NCBI GenBank assembly: GCA_913774845.1
Contig: CAJYJO010000050.1
Coordinates: forward strand, 1-64,000
Reading direction: 5' to 3'
DNA length: 64,000 nt
Source of the DNA: an uncultured Microbacterium sp.
Lineage (GTDB): Bacteria > Actinomycetota > Actinomycetes > Actinomycetales > Microbacteriaceae
In this document: positions 9,616 through 18,008 of the stretch, piece by piece
Layout: every line of letters starts with the position of its first letter
Position numbering within the stretch: position 1 is the first letter of the stretch
Position numbers and translations under genes: made by a program
Notes under the pieces: model-generated
The model's database searches: none
Told to the model about the DNA's origin: nothing
What the model saw: only the letters and a program-made list of their open reading frames with translations

Positions 9616-10680
9616 TCACCACAGCGGCGGCTCGGGCTCGTGGGCGAACGCCTCGGCGACGCGCTCGGGCGGCAGGTCCGCGCGCCGCGCGGGCGACCAC
9701 GACGGCGACCGGTCCTTGTCGACCACCTGCGCGCGGATCCCCTCGAGGAGGTCGGGTTGGGTGGACGCGAACCACAGCACGAGACCGTACTCCTGCGCGA
9801 GCGCAGCCCGCAGCGACGGCAGCCCCCGCGCGCGACGCACCGCCTCGAGCGTCACGGCCAGGGCGGTCGGCGCCGAGGAGTCCAACAGGTCGGCCGTCTC
9901 TCGAGCCTCGGGCTCCGCACGCTCGCGCAGTCGGGCGATGATCCCATCCACGTCGTCGGCGGCGAACGCGTCGTCGATCCATGCGCGAGCGGTCTCCAAC
10001 CGCGACGGATCCGGCGTCTCGTCGAACAGCAGGACCAGCTCGGTCGGGCTCGACGGATCGGCCCGGTTCTCCAGCGCCTCGTACAGCGCCTCGAGGTGGG
10101 CGCGAGGCACCATGTGGTCGGCGAATCCCGCGTACAGCGCGTCGGCGGCATCCATGGTCCCGCCCGTCAGGGCGAGGTATTCGCCGATGCGGCCCGGGGC
10201 GCGGGCGAGCAGCCACGACCCGCCCACGTCGGGGGTGAAGCCGATGCGCGTCTCGGGCATGGCCAGCCGCGAGGTCTCGGTCACGATGCGGATCGCGGCG
10301 TGACCGGCCAAACCGATCCCCCCGCCCATGCACACGCCGTCGGCGATCGCGATGACGGGCTTGCGGAACGTCGCGATGCGGTGATCGAGCGCGTACTCCT
10401 CGCGGAAGAACGCGTGCACGTCGTCGACGCGGCCGTCGCGCACCATGTCGTGCAGCGCCCGCACGTCGCCCCCGGCGCAGAAGCCCCGATCCCCCGCTCC
10501 GTCCAGCAGCACCACGTCGACGTCGGTGTCGTGCTCCCACCGGTCGAGCGTGAGATGCAGGACGCGGATCATGTCGAGATCGAGCGCGTTGATCGCCCGC
10601 GGCCGGTTGAGCGTGAGATGCCCGAGGCCACGCCGACCCCCGACGAGAACGCTGTCGTCATCGATTCGCTGTGCGTGCAC
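9616..10680 (-). CDS. Enoyl-CoA hydratase/isomerase family protein, probable 3-hydroxyisobutyryl-CoA hydrolase
   Basis: 354 residues, the length of 3-hydroxyisobutyryl-CoA hydrolases rather than the roughly 260 of simple enoyl-CoA hydratases. Crotonase-fold marks: LTLNRPRAINALDLDM, the oxyanion loop GDRGFCAGGDVRAL, and CMGGGIGLAGHA, then the MPETRIGFTPDVGGSW segment typical of the hydrolase branch (Glu and Asp). The role would be in valine degradation. The GTG at 10680 lies 6 nt after TAACGT, so the message is probably leaderless. It heads the operon with the LssY_C and membrane protein genes, with no obvious functional link. Confidence 0.88.
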   Translation of the reverse strand: MHAQRIDDDSVLVGGRRGLGHLTLNRPRAINALDLDMIRVLHLTLDRWEHDTDVDVVLLDGAGDRGFCAGGDVRALHDMVRDGRVDDVHAFFREEYALDHRIATFRKPVIAIADGVCMGGGIGLAGHAAIRIVTETSRLAMPETRIGFTPDVGGSWLLARAPGRIGEYLALTGGTMDAADALYAGFADHMVPRAHLEALYEALENRADPSSPTELVLLFDETPDPSRLETARAWIDDAFAADDVDGIIARLRERAEPEARETADLLDSSAPTALAVTLEAVRRARGLPSLRAALAQEYGLVLWFASTQPDLLEGIRAQVVDKDRSPSWSPARRADLPPERVAEAFAHEPEPPLW

Positions 10681-10767
10681 GGTGCCACGTTACACACGCC
10701 CCGAGATGTGTTTTCGGCCGCGGATCGGGGAAGATGGGGAGAACGCCCGCCGAACGAGAGGTGCCGC

Positions 10768-11832
10768 ATGCCCGATGGACAGGTGCTCGAACTCGTCGGG
10801 CTCACCAAACGCTTCGGGGCGGTCTCGGCGGTCGACGACCTGACCGCGCGCATCGAGCCCGGACAAGTTACGGGCTTCCTCGGCCCCAACGGCGCCGGCA
10901 AGACGACGTCGCTGCGCATGCTGCTCGGACTCGTGCGGCCCACCTCCGGCGCAGCGACGATCGGCGGCAAGCGCTACCACGACCTCGCGTCCCCGTTGCA
11001 GACCGTGGGAGCAGCGCTCGAGGCCTCAAGCTTCCATCCGGGCCGCTCTGCGGCCAACCATCTCAAGGTCTACGCGCGCGCCGCGAATCTCCCCACCTCC
11101 CGCATCGACCACGTGCTCGGACTCGTGGGGCTCGCCGAGGTCGCCGGACGCCGCGTCGGCGGCTTCTCGCTCGGCATGCGTCAGCGCCTGGGCCTCGCGG
11201 CGGCTCTGCTGGGCGATCCGGGCGTGCTGGTGCTCGACGAGCCCTCCAACGGCCTCGACCCCGAGGGCATCCGCTGGATGCGTTCGCTCCTGCGCCACCT
11301 CGCCGAAGAGGGGCGCACCGTGCTCATCTCCTCGCACCTGCTCGCGGAGGTGCAGCAGACGGTCGACGCGTTGCTGATCATCTCCCGCGGGCGCCTGGTC
11401 TTCCAAGGCGGCATCGAGGACCTCGCCGACCCCGACGAGTTCGCCACCGTCGTCGACTCCCCTGATCGTGCCGCGCTCGGGCGGATCCTCGACGAGAACG
11501 GCATCGCTTACCAGCTGCTGCGCAATGGGTTCACGATCCGTCACCACGAGCCGGTCGAGATCGGCGCCCTCGCCGCGGGAGCGGGCGTCGCCCTGTCGAA
11601 CCTCCAGAGCAAGGGCGCGACCCTCGAGGACATCTTCCTCGAGCTGGTCAGCGGAGTGCGCGTGCACCTCAGCGCCGGCGGCGCCCCGGTCCCGGATGCC
11701 GAGCCCCCGGCGCCGGAGGTCCCGGATGCCGACCCGCCCGCCCCGACGCCCGCCGATCCCGCTGAGCCCGCCGTCGCCGCCTCGGACGAGCGCTCCGAGG
11801 TCGGTACGAGCGCAGAAGGGACGCAGCGATGA
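10768..11832 (+). CDS. ABC transporter ATP-binding protein (multidrug/bacitracin-type exporter)
   Basis: 354 residues. Walker A GPNGAGKTT, signature SLGMRQRLGLAAALL (an LSGGQ variant beginning FSLGM), Walker B VLVLDEPSNGLDP, and the switch His in SSHLL are all present in the first 230 residues. The C-terminal 60 residues are an unusual Pro/Ala/acidic tail (DAEPPAPEVPDADPPAP) without known function. GAGAGG lies 5 nt before the ATG. The gene ends in an ATGA overlap with its permease, so they form an ABC-2 exporter pair; the substrate is unknown. Confidence 0.92.
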   Translation: MPDGQVLELVGLTKRFGAVSAVDDLTARIEPGQVTGFLGPNGAGKTTSLRMLLGLVRPTSGAATIGGKRYHDLASPLQTVGAALEASSFHPGRSAANHLKVYARAANLPTSRIDHVLGLVGLAEVAGRRVGGFSLGMRQRLGLAAALLGDPGVLVLDEPSNGLDPEGIRWMRSLLRHLAEEGRTVLISSHLLAEVQQTVDALLIISRGRLVFQGGIEDLADPDEFATVVDSPDRAALGRILDENGIAYQLLRNGFTIRHHEPVEIGALAAGAGVALSNLQSKGATLEDIFLELVSGVRVHLSAGGAPVPDAEPPAPEVPDADPPAPTPADPAEPAVAASDERSEVGTSAEGTQR

Positions 11833-12647
11833 CCCTCCTGGCCGCCACACGCTCCGAGTACGCCAAGCAGTTCAGCACCGCCGGCTGGTGGGTGCTCGGC
11901 ATCGTGCTCGTCGTCTACGTCGCCTTCACCGCCGGTGCCCTCGCGTTCGTCTTCGGCGGCGTGGCCTCCGGGCGTCTCACCGGAGCCAACGGACCCGCCG
12001 TGTCCACCGACGGCATTCCCGCGCTCGTCTACAGCTCGGCGACGGCGGTCGGCTACGTCTTCCCGCTGCTCATCGGCACGCTCATGGTCACGACCGAGTT
12101 CCGCCACAAGACACTCACACCGACCCTGCTGGCCACCCCGCGCCGCGGCGTGGTCCTCGTCGGCAAGTTCGCCGTCGGCATCCTGGTCGGCGTGCTGTAC
12201 GGCATCCTCGGCTCCGCCGCCGCGGTGGCCGCCGGAGCCGGGGTGCTCACGATCTTCGACATCGACCCCGCCCTCGGCTCCGTCGACACGTGGACGCTCG
12301 TCGGTCGCATGCTCGTCGCCTTCGCGCTCTGGGCGCTGGTCGGGATCGGGGTCGGGACGGTGGTGCGAAATCAGGTCGCCGCGATCGTCATCGTGCTGGC
12401 GGTCACCCTCTTCGTCGAACCGATCGTGCGCACGATCGGCGGCCTCGTCGAGGGCTTCGGCGATGTCGTGACGTGGTTCCCGAGCGCCGCGAGCGACGCG
12501 CTCGTCGGCCAGACCATCTTCGGCGCGATGGGCACCGGCGCGGGCGGACAACTCGAGTGGTGGGCGGGCGGCCTCGTCCTGCTCGGCTACGCCGTGGTCT
12601 TCCTGGTCATCGGCCTGTTCACCACCTGGCGCCGCGACGTCGACTGA
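11829..12647 (+). CDS. ABC-2 type transporter permease
   Basis: 272 residues with about six membrane helices: WWVLGIVLVVYVAFTAGAL, one after AVGYVFPLLIGTLMVTTE, then a Gly/Ala-rich pair, VAFALWALVGIGVGTVV, QVAAIVIVLAVTLFV and a last helix LVLLGYAVVFLVIGLF. The TTEFRHKTLTPTLLATPRR loop is the coupling segment typical of ABC-2 exporters of the CcmB/NatB-like type. Translation is coupled to the upstream ATPase gene. Confidence 0.9.
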   Translation: MTLLAATRSEYAKQFSTAGWWVLGIVLVVYVAFTAGALAFVFGGVASGRLTGANGPAVSTDGIPALVYSSATAVGYVFPLLIGTLMVTTEFRHKTLTPTLLATPRRGVVLVGKFAVGILVGVLYGILGSAAAVAAGAGVLTIFDIDPALGSVDTWTLVGRMLVAFALWALVGIGVGTVVRNQVAAIVIVLAVTLFVEPIVRTIGGLVEGFGDVVTWFPSAASDALVGQTIFGAMGTGAGGQLEWWAGGLVLLGYAVVFLVIGLFTTWRRDVD

Positions 12648-12713
12648 CCCGCACGGGCGGGCCGTGCCGCGCAGCGCATTTGGCGCCGCCGCGGCTACCG
12701 GCGAGAATCAACC

Positions 12714-13532
12714 GTGCTCGATGGACCGGTGATCGCCGACTGGCTCCCCGTGTCCGTCGGAGCGTTGGTCCTGCTCCTCGTGGCCGCCGGCGTCGCCGGT
12801 TGGGTCGACGCGGTGGTCGGCGGCGGCGGTCTCATCCAGCTGCCCGCTCTCGTCATCGCCGTCCCGAAGGACGTCGCGACGCCGTTCATCCTCGGCACCA
12901 ACAAGCTGTCGTCTTTCTTCGGCACGCTCTCGGCGAGCTGGGTGTACTTGCGCAAGATCAAGGTGCAGCTCGTCCTGCTCGCCCCGCTCGTCGTCGGCGC
13001 ATTCGCCGGCTCGGCGGTGGGGGCCGCGCTCTCCCGCTTCGTCCCGCGCGAGGTGCTGACCCCCGTCGTGCTCGTCGCCGTGGTCGCGGTGGGCCTGTAC
13101 ACCCTGCTCAAGCCGAAGATGGGTCTGCACCACGAACCCCGCCACGACCGCCCCACGGCCATCGCCTGGCGAGCGGGAGCGATCGGTCTGCTGGTCGGCT
13201 TCTACGACGGCATCCTGGGTCCGGGCACCGGCTCCTTCTTCGTCATCCTCATCGTGGGCGTCCTCGGCTACGGCTTCCTGCAGGCCAGCGTCAACGCCAA
13301 GATCGCGAACCTCACCACCAATCTCGCCGCCCTCGCCGTCTACGGCGTGCACGGCGAGATCATCCTCGTGCTGGGCCTGGCGATGGCCGCGCTCAACATC
13401 ACGGGCGGGTTCATCGGCGCGCACATGGCCACGCGCCGCGGCAGCGGCTTCGTCCGCGTCGTGTTCCTCGTGACGCTGTCGCTGCTCATCGTCAAGCTCG
13501 CGTGGGACACGGTGGTGCAGGTCACCGGCTGA
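12714..13532 (+). CDS. TSUP family (TauE/SafE) sulfite/organosulfonate permease
   Basis: 272 residues, about eight membrane helices. The two TSUP repeats start with the hallmark VAGWVDAVVGGGGLIQLPAL and IGLLVGFYDGILGPGTGSFF. The family exports sulfite, sulfonates or related anions, and the specificity here is open. The GTG at 12714 is the only sensible start: upstream is a 66-nt gap containing GAGAAT about 7 nt before the start. It is transcribed alone, convergent with the next gene. Confidence 0.9.
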   Translation: MLDGPVIADWLPVSVGALVLLLVAAGVAGWVDAVVGGGGLIQLPALVIAVPKDVATPFILGTNKLSSFFGTLSASWVYLRKIKVQLVLLAPLVVGAFAGSAVGAALSRFVPREVLTPVVLVAVVAVGLYTLLKPKMGLHHEPRHDRPTAIAWRAGAIGLLVGFYDGILGPGTGSFFVILIVGVLGYGFLQASVNAKIANLTTNLAALAVYGVHGEIILVLGLAMAALNITGGFIGAHMATRRGSGFVRVVFLVTLSLLIVKLAWDTVVQVTG

Positions 13533-13546
13533 GCCGGGGCTGCCCC

Positions 13547-13936
13547 TCAGGCGACGATGTCGGCGACGTTCTCCGGCTCGGATGCCACATCCAACCGCAA
13601 CGCCTTCAACAGCGCCACACCGTGCTTCGTCGTCAGCACGAGGCGCTCGAATTCCTCGTGCCCCGCGAGATCGATGACCACGCTCGGCTTGCGCCCGCGG
13701 ATGACGACGAAGTCGTTGCCCCCGGCCGACTTCCACGTGCCGGCACCCACCGCGACCGGCAGGTTGACACCGGGGTTGGGCACGCCGCGGATCCACGTCC
13801 ACGCATCGTCGGTGAGCTGCACGCGTTCGATGTGCTCGCGCGGGACGACGATGTTGCTCTTGCGGAAGGACAGCGCACGCTCGGTCGGCGAGAGCACGAC
13901 CTCGAGCTGCGTCGAGTCGAGCAGCAGGGTCACCAT
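13547..13936 (-). CDS. Conserved hypothetical protein, PH-like fold suspected
   Basis: 129 residues of beta-rich sequence: LLLDSTQLEVVLSPTERALSF, NIVVPREHIERVQLTDDAWTW, RGRKPSVVIDL, then a helix (GHEEFERLVLTTKHGVALLKAL). The pattern resembles small PH-like bPH proteins of actinobacteria, but this is a judgement from strand layout only. An in-frame ATG at 13945 is an alternative start; 13936 is favoured because GGAGGG lies just before it, although very close. The gene is 40-100 nt from divergent fbiC. Confidence 0.65.
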   Translation of the reverse strand: MVTLLLDSTQLEVVLSPTERALSFRKSNIVVPREHIERVQLTDDAWTWIRGVPNPGVNLPVAVGAGTWKSAGGNDFVVIRGRKPSVVIDLAGHEEFERLVLTTKHGVALLKALRLDVASEPENVADIVA

Positions 13937-14052
13937 GCCCTCCATCCTGCCAGCGTCCGCCATCCCGCAGCGGCCCCTCACCTCACAGGAACGCAACGAT
14001 CGGCGCACGAGCCCGCGGCCCGGATGTCGGAGCCGGGGGATAGCCTGGATGG

Positions 14053-16521
14053 ATGAGCACGGGCAGCGTTGCGCCGCGAGTCGCACCGGCCCGAGGCGCG
14101 TCGATCGACGATCTGCTGGCGGCGATCTCGGCGGGATATCGCCCCGACGTCGACGAGACCGAGGCCCTGCTGGCGGCCCCGCTCCCGACGCTCTTGCGCG
14201 TCGCCTCCGCACTGCGCGACGCGGGTCTCGACCGCGCCGGGCGCCCCCGGGTCATCACGTACTCGCGCAAGGTGTTCGTTCCGCTCACGACGCTCTGCCG
14301 CGACCGATGCCACTACTGCATCTTCGTCGACACCCCCGGCCAGCTCAGCCTGCTGCGCAAGCCCGCGTACATGAGCCCCGAGCAGGTGCTCGCCGTCGTG
14401 CGGCAAGGGCAGGCGCTGGGGTGCAAAGAGGCCCTCCTCACCCTCGGCGACCGCCCCGAAGAGCGCTGGCCCGAGGCACGCGCCTGGCTCGACGAGCACG
14501 GCTTCGCGTCGACCATCGACTACGTCGCCCACGTCGCCCGGCTCATCACCGCCGAGACCGGCATGCTCGTGCATGCCAACCCCGGCGTGATGCACCCCGA
14601 CGAGCTCGCCGCGCTGCGCCCGGTGTCGCCGTCGATGGGCATGATGCTCGAGACCACCTCGCGACGCCTGTACGAAGAGCCCGGGCAGGTGCACCACGGC
14701 TCGCCCGACAAAGACCCCGCGCTGCGTCTGCGCGTCATCGATGACGCCGGGGCCGCCGGCATCCCGTTCACGACCGGCATCCTCGTCGGCATCGGCGAGA
14801 CCGTGCGCGACCGCGCCGAATCCCTCATCGCCCTGCGCGACAGCGACGACCGGCACGGCCACGTGCAAGAGGTCATCGTGCAGAACTTCCGCGCGAAGCC
14901 CCGCACCGCCATGCAGGGCGCTCCGGATGCCGACATGCACGAGTATCTGGCGACGGTCGCCGTCGCGCGGCTCGTGTTCGGCAGCGACATGCGCATCCAG
15001 GTCCCGCCGAACCTCTCCGACCCGCGCGAGCTCGGCCTGTTGATCGAGGCGGGCATCGACGACTGGGGCGGGGTCTCGCCTCTCACTGCCGACCACGTCA
15101 ACCCCGAGCGCCCCTGGCCGCAGATCGACGACCTCGCCGCGCGGACCGCCGCCTCGGGCTACGTGTTGCGCGAGCGCCTGACCGCGCACCCCGAATACGT
15201 CGCCGCCGCCGACCACTGGATCGACCCGGCGCTGCACGCCCCGGTGCGGGCGTTGGCGGATGCCGCGGGGCTCGCAGCCGGTGTGAGACCGCGGGGCCGG
15301 GTCGTCCCGACGCCGGAGGCGGGAGGAGAATCTGCGGAGGGAGGATCCGCCGCCGCAGAAGCATCCTCCGTTCACGATTTCTCCTCCCCCGGCCGAGGGA
15401 GCGCCCCCGGCAGCGGCGGCTCCCTTGGCCGCGGCGGCGCCCCCGGCCGCGACCCCGGCGTGAAGCGACTGGCCGCGCGGGCGGCATCCACACCCCTCGA
15501 CCTCGACGACGACGACTGGGTCCGCCTCCTGCGCGCGACCGGCGGAGAGCTCGACGACCTCGCCGCGGCCGCCGACGACGCCCGCCGCTACACCGTCGGC
15601 GAACCCGTCACGCTGGTGCAGAACCGCAACCTCACCTCGACCGGCTTCCGTCGCGGCGGTCGCACGGGCCGGGGAGAGTTCGACCTCGACGACGCGTCCG
15701 CCATCGCCGCCGACGCCGCCGACCTGGGCGCGACCGAGATCTGCATCCAGGGCTCTCTCCTGCCGACCGAAGACCCCACGGCCTCTCTCGACCTCGCGCG
15801 CGCGGTGAAGCGGGGGGCTCCCGGCATCCATGTGCACGCGTACCGGCCGGCCGACGTCCGCGACCTCGCCGATCGCGGGGGTCTCGGTCTCGAGGGCGCC
15901 CTCGCCGCGATGCGCGAGGCGGGGGTCGACACCGTCCCGGGAACGGGCGTGAAGATCCTCAGCGAGCGCGTGCGCGCCCTCGTCGCCCCGCGCGACCTCG
16001 AGATCGATCGATGGGTCGAGGGCATCACCGCGGCCCACCGGGCGGGGTTCCGTTCGACGTCGGTGCTCTTCTACGGGCACGTCGAGACCGCTGCGGAGCG
16101 CATCGCGCACCTGCGCCGCTTGCGCGAGATCCAGAGCGAGACGGGCGGCTTCGCCGAGTTCGTGCCGATCCCGCTGCCCGGCGGCGATGTCGCGCTGGTC
16201 GACGGACGCAGCCCCCTCGACGAGCACCGCGCGATGGTCGCCGTCTCTCGCCTCGCACTGTCCGGCAGCATCTCGCACGTGCAGATCCCGTGGACCCGCG
16301 TCGGACGCGAGACGGCGGCCGTGCTGCTGCGCTCGGGCGGCGACGACCTGGGCGGCACGCTCTACGACGGACGCGTCCTACCCGACACCGGCATCGAGCA
16401 GGGGCTCGAGCTGCCCGTCCCCGCCGCCGAGCGCCTCGCGCGCAGCCTCATGCGCCCCTTCCGCCTGCGGACGACCGACTACCGGGTCGCGTCCCGGTCG
16501 ACAGGCCACGCCCGAGCATGA
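14053..16521 (+). CDS. fbiC: FO synthase FbiC (CofG-CofH fusion) with a radical-SAM motif missing in the CofH half
   Basis: 822 residues. FbiC makes FO, the deazaflavin core of F420, with two radical-SAM halves. The CofG half (1-~410) has the cluster motif CRDRCHYC (C82, C86, C89). The CofH half (~480-822) keeps NRN, GATEICIQG, PGIHVHAY, REAGVDTVPGT, YGHVET, TGGFAEFVP and ISHVQ, but the expected CX3CX2C after NRN is R533-X3-R537-X2-R540. The halves are joined by a long low-complexity linker, part of which (G424-S445) is a 66-bp genomic repeat. The ATG lies 6 nt after TAGCCT (leaderless). It heads an ATGA-coupled operon with the monooxygenase and fgd. Confidence 0.92.
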   Translation: MSTGSVAPRVAPARGASIDDLLAAISAGYRPDVDETEALLAAPLPTLLRVASALRDAGLDRAGRPRVITYSRKVFVPLTTLCRDRCHYCIFVDTPGQLSLLRKPAYMSPEQVLAVVRQGQALGCKEALLTLGDRPEERWPEARAWLDEHGFASTIDYVAHVARLITAETGMLVHANPGVMHPDELAALRPVSPSMGMMLETTSRRLYEEPGQVHHGSPDKDPALRLRVIDDAGAAGIPFTTGILVGIGETVRDRAESLIALRDSDDRHGHVQEVIVQNFRAKPRTAMQGAPDADMHEYLATVAVARLVFGSDMRIQVPPNLSDPRELGLLIEAGIDDWGGVSPLTADHVNPERPWPQIDDLAARTAASGYVLRERLTAHPEYVAAADHWIDPALHAPVRALADAAGLAAGVRPRGRVVPTPEAGGESAEGGSAAAEASSVHDFSSPGRGSAPGSGGSLGRGGAPGRDPGVKRLAARAASTPLDLDDDDWVRLLRATGGELDDLAAAADDARRYTVGEPVTLVQNRNLTSTGFRRGGRTGRGEFDLDDASAIAADAADLGATEICIQGSLLPTEDPTASLDLARAVKRGAPGIHVHAYRPADVRDLADRGGLGLEGALAAMREAGVDTVPGTGVKILSERVRALVAPRDLEIDRWVEGITAAHRAGFRSTSVLFYGHVETAAERIAHLRRLREIQSETGGFAEFVPIPLPGGDVALVDGRSPLDEHRAMVAVSRLALSGSISHVQIPWTRVGRETAAVLLRSGGDDLGGTLYDGRVLPDTGIEQGLELPVPAAERLARSLMRPFRLRTTDYRVASRSTGHARA
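15322..15387 (+). repeat. 66-bp dispersed repeat inserted in frame in the fbiC linker
   Basis: The segment begins GGAGGAGAATCTGCGG and ends TTTCTCCTCC. It is exactly 66 bp and coincides with 22 codons (G424 to S445). It aligns end to end with seven other copies in this window (35 kb and 62 kb regions). TCTGCGG and CCGCAGA inside it can form a hairpin. Confidence 0.85.
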
Positions 16522-18008
16522 GGGTCATCGACACCGTCGTGGTCGGGGCCGGTTTCGCGGGCCTCGCGATGGTCGGTGCCCTGCGCCGTGCCGGTCGAGA
16601 CGACGTCGTCGTCCTCGAGCGCGGCGGCGATGTCGGCGGCACGTGGCGCGACAACACCTACCCGGGCGTCGCGTGCGACGTGCCCGCGCACCTCTACAGC
16701 CTCGCCGCCCACCCGAACGCGGGGTGGTCGCGCACCTTCGCGCCCGGCCGCGAGATCCAGGACTATCTGCGCGGCGTCGCCGAGCGCGAAGCGCTGGGCG
16801 ATCGGCTGCGATTGCGTACGCCGATGCTCGGTGCGCGGTGGGATGCCGATGACGCGGTGTGGCTCATCGAGACCGGCGCCGAGCCGCTCGTCGCCCGCTC
16901 CCTCGTGCTCGCGTGCGGTCGGCTGACCGAGCCGCACGTCCCCGGCATCGCCGGACTCGAGTCCTTCCCCGGCCCGCTGTTCCACTCGGCCCGCTGGGAC
17001 CACGACGTCGACCTGACCGGAAAGCGCGTCGCCGTGGTGGGCACCGGGGCCAGCGCCGTACAGCTCGTCCCCGAGCTCGCCCGCATCGCGGCGCACGTCA
17101 CGCTGTTCCAGCGCACGCCCGCGTGGATCGTCCCGCGCGGCGGGAGCGAGATCTCCCCCGCCGAGCGCGAGCACCTGTCCACCCACCCCGGCGAGATGGC
17201 GCGCCTGCGCGCACAGCTGTACGCCGAGGGCGAGGAGCGCTTCGCGTCGCGCTCGGGCGACGCCGCGGCATCCACCGCCGCCCGAGAGAGCGCCCTGCGC
17301 CACCTGCGCGAACAGGTCGCCGATCCCGCGCTGCGCGCGGCCCTCACCCCCGATTACGCCTTCGGCTGCAAGCGCGTGCTCCTCTCGGACGCGTTCTACC
17401 CCGCAGTCGCCTCCGATGCCGTGACCCTCGAGCCGACCGCGCTGTCCCGCGTCGACGGTTCGACGCTCACCGCTGCGAGTGGTGCGACGTTCGAGGCCGA
17501 CGTGCTCGTGCTCGCGACCGGTTTCGCCGCCGCCCAGCAGCCCTACGCCGACCTCGTCCGCGGCGACGAGAGCACTCTCGCCGAGCACTGGTCGGAGGGG
17601 ATGACCTCGTTCGGCTCGACCGTCGTCGCGGGCTTCCCGAACCTCTTCGTCCTCAACGGCCCCAACGCCAGCCTCGGGCACAACTCGGCCGTGCTCATGG
17701 CCGAGGAGCAGTCGGCCTACGTCGTCCGCACCCTGGCTGAGCGCGACCGCCGCCCCGACCGGACGCTGCGCGTGCGCCCCGAGGCCGAGGCGGCGTACAC
17801 CGACGAGATCGCCGCCGCCGCGGCATCCACCCCCTGGCTGACCGGCGGATGCCGTAACTGGTACGTCGACGAGCGGTCGGGGCGGTTGACCCTGTTGTGG
17901 CCCGGCACCGTGCAGGCGTTCCATGAACGACTCGTCGGCACCGACGGGTCGGAGTTCGAGCCCGCGCACGCTCCCGTGCGCGGCCCTGAGGTTGGAGGAG
18001 AGACATGA
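16518..18008 (+). CDS. FAD-dependent Baeyer-Villiger-type monooxygenase
   Basis: 496 residues. Two dinucleotide-binding motifs are present: VVVGAGFAGLAMVGAL for FAD and VAVVGTGASAVQ for NADPH. Between them lies FPGPLFHSARW, which fits the BVMO fingerprint FxGxxxHxxxW. GGTWRDNTYPGVACDVP is the usual FAD-loop of this class. Substrates are typically ketones or steroids. The gene overlaps fbiC and fgd by ATGA on each side; why a flavin monooxygenase sits in an F420 operon is unknown. GAGG before the fgd start shows it is translated as part of the same message. Confidence 0.92.
   Translation: MRVIDTVVVGAGFAGLAMVGALRRAGRDDVVVLERGGDVGGTWRDNTYPGVACDVPAHLYSLAAHPNAGWSRTFAPGREIQDYLRGVAEREALGDRLRLRTPMLGARWDADDAVWLIETGAEPLVARSLVLACGRLTEPHVPGIAGLESFPGPLFHSARWDHDVDLTGKRVAVVGTGASAVQLVPELARIAAHVTLFQRTPAWIVPRGGSEISPAEREHLSTHPGEMARLRAQLYAEGEERFASRSGDAAASTAARESALRHLREQVADPALRAALTPDYAFGCKRVLLSDAFYPAVASDAVTLEPTALSRVDGSTLTAASGATFEADVLVLATGFAAAQQPYADLVRGDESTLAEHWSEGMTSFGSTVVAGFPNLFVLNGPNASLGHNSAVLMAEEQSAYVVRTLAERDRRPDRTLRVRPEAEAAYTDEIAAAAASTPWLTGGCRNWYVDERSGRLTLLWPGTVQAFHERLVGTDGSEFEPAHAPVRGPEVGGET

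Noticed and set aside
16479-17969. Antisense frame over the monooxygenase gene
   Set aside because: No conserved motifs; the monooxygenase has two nucleotide-binding motifs and the BVMO fingerprint.
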